From NCBI GenBank assembly GCA_946530775.1, contig CAMNAH010000004.1, positions 1 through 16,222 of the forward strand: DNA of 16,222 bases, written 5' to 3'. The position numbers and the translations under genes are program-made. A model generated the notes under the pieces. The model was not told the DNA's origin and ran no database searches. It saw only the letters and a program-made list of their open reading frames with translations. The DNA comes from an uncultured Coriobacteriales bacterium. Its GTDB lineage: Bacteria; Actinomycetota; Coriobacteriia; Coriobacteriales; Atopobiaceae. Positions 13,774 to 16,222 of the stretch are shown here, piece after piece (position 1 is the stretch's first letter; each line of letters opens with the position of its first letter).

Positions 13774-14820
13774 ATGGAACATGATGGGTTCGCTTTCGAC
13801 GCCGTGACCGCCTATGGCGAGCGTGCGCTTGCCGATATGCCGGGTTGCGCCATCGTGCTGGGACCGCATGGCAAGATCGTCTATGCCAACGAGGCGGCGC
13901 GCGCCACCATGGGCATCGGCGACTATGTGGGCCAGTCGTTCGGCGCGTTCTTCTCCGAGAACACGCGCGCCGAGAACGATGATTTCTACGAGCTGGTGCT
14001 CGATGCCGTGCGCGACAAGGACTCGCGCCAGCAGGGGAGATGCCCCTTCTATGCGCCGGACGGCACGCGCTACCTGTTCTTTGTCACGAGCTCGCACCTT
14101 GTGCATAACGGCGAGCGCTACATCGTCGTCACCTGCGCGGATATCACCGCCGAGGAGGCCGCCGAGCGCCTGCATCGCGAATCGATCATCGTGTTCCTCT
14201 CGTCGATCGTCTACATCTGCTTGTTCATCTTCATCTATTCGGTCTGGAACTACCTCGGCCAGCCGTTCGAGCCTGCGGGCATGACCCGCATCCTCGAGGT
14301 GGGCGGCGTCCTTCTGGGCTTCTATGTGTTCAAGGCAACCTCGCTCACCATCGACGACCTCGGCCTGGGCACCAGGAACCTGGCGCACAACCTCAAGATC
14401 GACGGCATCGCCTGCCTGGGCATCATCGCGTTCTTCTCGGTGCTCAAGCTCATTCTCATGAGGGCTGCGCCAGACATCATCGTGCACCCGGAGGCGTTCT
14501 ACGATCCCTCGTGGGTGACGCCGTACAGGTTTGTCTCCTACATCTTCACGGCGATCATCCAGGAGTTCCTGACGCGCGGCATCATGCAGGAGAGCTTGCT
14601 GCACGTGCTGACCGGCAAGCATGTGCCCGCTGTCGCCATCATCATGTCGACGCTCATGTTCGCCACGCTGCATCTGAGCTACACCCCCTTCTTCATGCTC
14701 GGAGCTGGCCTTATGCTCGGCGTGTTCGGCATCATCTACATGAAGCAGCGCTCCATCTGGGGCCTCGCGCTCATCCACTTCACCTTCGGTATGAGCGCGG
14801 CGATGCTCGGACTCATCTAG
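13774..14820 (+). CDS. PAS domain fused to a CPBP-family membrane protease-like domain
   Basis: 348 residues. The N-terminal PAS-like domain (about 15-125) reads MPGCAIVLGPHGKIVYANEAARATMG...YVGQSFGAFFSE...GRCPFYAPDGTRYLFFVTSSHLVHNGERYIVVTCADITAEEAAE, the order of a classic PAS sensor. About six membrane helices follow. The C-terminal CPBP domain has motif 1 as Q263-E264-F-L-T-R268, motif 2 FATLH300L and motif 3 H335FTFG. In the standard E-E-x3-R motif the first Glu is replaced by Gln, so proteolytic activity is uncertain; H300 and H335 remain. A cytoplasmic sensor attached to an intramembrane protease suggests signal-controlled cleavage or a scaffolding role. ATG 13774 has AGAGG eight bases upstream; an in-frame GTG at 13765 is less likely. 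The GNAT gene follows after 9 bases. Confidence 0.82.
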   Translation: MEHDGFAFDAVTAYGERALADMPGCAIVLGPHGKIVYANEAARATMGIGDYVGQSFGAFFSENTRAENDDFYELVLDAVRDKDSRQQGRCPFYAPDGTRYLFFVTSSHLVHNGERYIVVTCADITAEEAAERLHRESIIVFLSSIVYICLFIFIYSVWNYLGQPFEPAGMTRILEVGGVLLGFYVFKATSLTIDDLGLGTRNLAHNLKIDGIACLGIIAFFSVLKLILMRAAPDIIVHPEAFYDPSWVTPYRFVSYIFTAIIQEFLTRGIMQESLLHVLTGKHVPAVAIIMSTLMFATLHLSYTPFFMLGAGLMLGVFGIIYMKQRSIWGLALIHFTFGMSAAMLGLI

Positions 14821-14829
14821 GGTTGCGCC

Positions 14830-15408
14830 ATGAAGCTCGCGCCGTTCGACGAGATGCCCCGCATCGAGGGCGAGCATGTGATCCTGCGCGAGATGTGCGC
14901 GGCGGATGCGCCGGCGCTTGCGGAGTTCGCGCGTAGCGAGGCGGTCTATAGGCTGCTGCCCACGTTTCTCTATGAGCATAAATACGATGACGCCGCCTAT
15001 GCGATCGAGCACATGCGCGCTGAGTGCTTCGATACCAAGGAGTCGATCCTGCTGGCGATCTGTTTGCGCGAGGCTCCGGATGCCCTGGTGGGTATCGCCG
15101 AAATCTATGCGCTCGAGGAGGGCAAGCCCAAGGTGTCGATCGGCTACCGCATTGCCCAGCCGTACTGGGGACGCGGCATCGCCACCGAGGTGGTTTCCCT
15201 GCTCAAAGGCTATCTGCTCGACCAGACCACCACGCGTACCATCACCGCGCACGTGATGGAGGAGAACGTTGCTTCGGCGCGGGCACTCGCGAAGAACGGA
15301 TTTCTACCCCTCTTCACGGGCTGCGTGGAGGATTGGGGCCGCGATGAGCCCGTGTTGGTGGATAAATACGTGTTCAAGCGCCGTTGGCTGGCCGATAATG
15401 CGAGCTAG
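14830..15408 (+). CDS. GNAT family N-acetyltransferase (RimJ/RimL-like)
   Basis: 192 residues, usual for the RimJ/RimL-type GNAT group. The opening RIEGEHVILREMCAADAPALAEFARSEAVYRLLP matches the family's LREM..DA..L. start. The acetyl-CoA pyrophosphate loop is Y112-W-G-R-G-I-A-T (R/Q-x-x-G-x-G/A pattern, about 112-119), and ENVASARALAKNGF (145-158) is the conserved N..S..L..K.GF block near the C-terminus. It would transfer an acetyl group from acetyl-CoA to an amine, either a protein N-terminus or a small molecule; the substrate is unknown. ATG 14830 follows the PAS-CPBP stop by 9 bases and its weak AGGG overlaps that stop, so translation is probably coupled. Confidence 0.9.
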   Translation: MKLAPFDEMPRIEGEHVILREMCAADAPALAEFARSEAVYRLLPTFLYEHKYDDAAYAIEHMRAECFDTKESILLAICLREAPDALVGIAEIYALEEGKPKVSIGYRIAQPYWGRGIATEVVSLLKGYLLDQTTTRTITAHVMEENVASARALAKNGFLPLFTGCVEDWGRDEPVLVDKYVFKRRWLADNAS

Positions 15409-15441
15409 CCGGGCCTCAAACGCCCTCTCCGCCTCCCTCTT

Positions 15442-15485
15442 CGCCTTTTGAGACAAATTCCTGCGATTTTTTGTCCCAAAAGGCG
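15442..15485. repeat. Inverted repeat, TTTTGAGACAAA family (one mismatch)
   Basis: Arms 15442-15457 (CGCCTTTTGAGACAAA) and 15470-15485 (TTTGTCCCAAAAGGCG) pair over 16 bases with one mismatch and a 12-nt loop. It lies 33 bases after the GNAT stop. The arm core is the same as in the perfect repeat at 9659-9706, though the loops are unrelated. No T tract follows. Confidence 0.8.
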
Positions 15486-15501
15486 TTGGGATCAGACCAA
15501 C

Positions 15502-15551
15502 CTTTGGTTTTCTGGACAGCTTTTCGAAAAATCTTGTCTAGAAAACCAAAG
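15502..15551. repeat. Inverted repeat of a different family (CTTTGGTTTTCTGGACA)
   Basis: Arms 15502-15518 and 15535-15551 pair over 17 bases with a single G-T pair; the 16-nt loop contains the small palindrome TTTTCGAAAA (15521-15530). It sits 16 bases after the previous inverted repeat, in the same 277-base gap between the GNAT and Nif11-like genes. The rest of the gap (15552-15685) shows nothing beyond the RBS of the next gene. Confidence 0.8.
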
Positions 15552-15685
15552 ATTGCTTTCAAAACAGCGGCAACCTGCCGTCTGCGGGTGCGTCTAGCCC
15601 TGAGATGCTTTTCGCCGAGCGCCGTATTACTAGTCAAATCAGACAGCGTTTAAGATAAAGGCAGCTACGTGCGGAAGGGGCGGAT

Positions 15686-15994
15686 ATGAGCGAGAGAATC
15701 GAGAAGATCAAGCAGCTTGATGCCCTGGCGGCGAGCGACGAGGTGTTCAAGGCGCAGATCATCGAGGCGTTTTGGGCGAAGGACATCAGCAAGATCATCT
15801 CCTTGGCTGCCGAGAAGGGCCTTGTGCTCGACGTGCGCGACTTCATCGTCACGCCTGGCGATGCCGATGCCGCCGAGATCGATCCCGCCGAACTCGAGCA
15901 GATCGCAGCCGGCGCAGCCATGGAGCAGCAAAGCGTGCTGAACGATTTCATCCGCAGCCTTCTGACGGATCCCATGCAGAGCAACGAGGAGTGA
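15686..15994 (+). CDS. Nif11-like leader peptide domain protein (possible RiPP precursor)
   Basis: 102 residues. The layout resembles Nif11 leaders (PF07862-like): a helical start (IKQLDALAASDEVFKAQIIEAF), then ISKIISLAAEKGLVLDVRDF (compare the family's ...IAKEAGF.IT.EDL), then EIDPAELEQIAAGAAM, which matches the ELS.EELE.VAGG end where the double-Gly cleavage site is usually found; here it is A-G-A-A. The remaining 20-odd residues (EQQSVLNDFIRSLLTDPMQSNEE) contain no cysteine, so lanthipeptide-type crosslinks are not possible, and no modification enzyme is visible in the window. It may be a standalone Nif11-like protein. ATG 15686 has GGAAGGGG about five bases upstream. The cupin gene starts five bases after its stop. 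Confidence 0.55.
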   Translation: MSERIEKIKQLDALAASDEVFKAQIIEAFWAKDISKIISLAAEKGLVLDVRDFIVTPGDADAAEIDPAELEQIAAGAAMEQQSVLNDFIRSLLTDPMQSNEE

Positions 15995-15999
15995 AGACC

Positions 16000-16222
16000 A
16001 TGATCAGGCGCAAGGAAGATCAGGCAATCGAGTATAAGTGCATCCGCGGCGGCAAGGGCGAAGTCGAGATGCACAAGATCTGCGAGAGCGTCGATGAGCT
16101 CTACGGCAAGGGCAGGCTCTTCAACCGCATGGTGGTCGAGCCGGGCAACTCCATCGGCGAGCACACCCACGAGGGCGACAACGAGATCTTCTACTTCCTC
16201 TCGGGCACGGGCGAGTACAACG
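16000..16222 (+). CDS. Cupin domain protein, N-terminal part (cut by window end)
   Basis: Seventy-four codons are visible from ATG 16000, with GGAG eight bases upstream. The start IRRKEDQAIEYKCIRGGKGEVEMHKI leads into cupin motif 1: G49-(x5)-H55-T-H57-(x4)-E62-(x6)-G69, exactly the G(X)5HXH(X)3-4E(X)6G pattern, so the metal-binding residues are present. Single-domain cupins of this type bind a metal in a small beta-barrel and act as isomerases, dioxygenases or sugar/ligand sensors; the function cannot be told. The gene lies five bases after the Nif11-like gene and is almost certainly co-transcribed with it. Confidence 0.85.
   Translation, partial: MIRRKEDQAIEYKCIRGGKGEVEMHKICESVDELYGKGRLFNRMVVEPGNSIGEHTHEGDNEIFYFLSGTGEYN

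Noticed and set aside
13756..15252. Long minus-strand open frame opposite the PAS-CPBP and GNAT genes
   Set aside because: Composition is that of an antisense shadow (Arg/Glu/Asp/His-rich), and it overlaps two well-supported genes completely.
15409..15685. A tRNA or other structured RNA gene in the gap
   Set aside because: The only structure seen is the two long hairpins; no cloverleaf or CCA end could be found.

Overview
The window is high-GC bacterial DNA with strong G/C bias at third codon positions and Shine-Dalgarno starts. Gene content and protein style (Hsp33, NA37-type nucleoid protein, microbial PARG, a lipoprotein tyrosine phosphatase, a Nif11-like peptide) suggest a gut actinobacterium of the Coriobacteriia, most likely Collinsella or a close relative. 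That assignment is a judgement from protein resemblance; no rRNA or other marker gene is present.

Layout. 3-230 is the end of a CPBP-type membrane protease. 288-2269 (+) is a compact pair: an NA37/YejK-type nucleoid-associated protein and the redox chaperone Hsp33. It converges, with interlocking stop codons, on a DUF1016 (YhcG-like) PD-(D/E)XK nuclease gene (2266-3321, -). galM (3400-4449, -) and an RpiB/LacAB-type sugar-phosphate isomerase (4571-5032, +) diverge from a shared 121-bp promoter region. A second nuclease-like gene (5220-6239, -; Vsr/DUF559-like fold) of lower GC follows. It is flanked on both sides by triplets of 27-nt palindromic elements spaced 63-64 bases apart. A small two-helix membrane protein (6641-6889, -) precedes a minus-strand run: MATE transporter (7016-8371), lipoprotein tyrosine phosphatase (8393-9604), microbial-type PARG (9747-10649) and a HEPN-motif fragment (10662-11009). 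The HEPN fragment is joined to the broken 5' end of a second MATE-like gene (to 11169). A large membrane-bound SpoIIE/RsbU-type phosphatase (11255-13600, -) diverges from a PAS-CPBP fusion protein (13774-14820, +) and a GNAT acetyltransferase (14830-15408, +). The window closes with a Nif11-like leader-peptide gene (15686-15994, +) and a cupin gene cut by the window edge.

How it fits together. Core functions (stress chaperone, sugar epimerase/isomerase, export, signalling phosphatase) are interleaved with accessory items: two AT-richer nuclease genes, a deletion-type gene fusion that puts a PARG gene behind a foreign 5' end, and several unrelated families of intergenic hairpins. The most unusual structure is the six-unit, evenly spaced palindromic repeat array split around the Vsr/DUF559-like gene. 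It looks superficially like CRISPR (27-nt repeat, 36-37-nt unique spacers), but its repeats vary in the centre and no cas gene is visible. A rho-independent terminator next to it, with no gene upstream on that strand, points to a possible small RNA.
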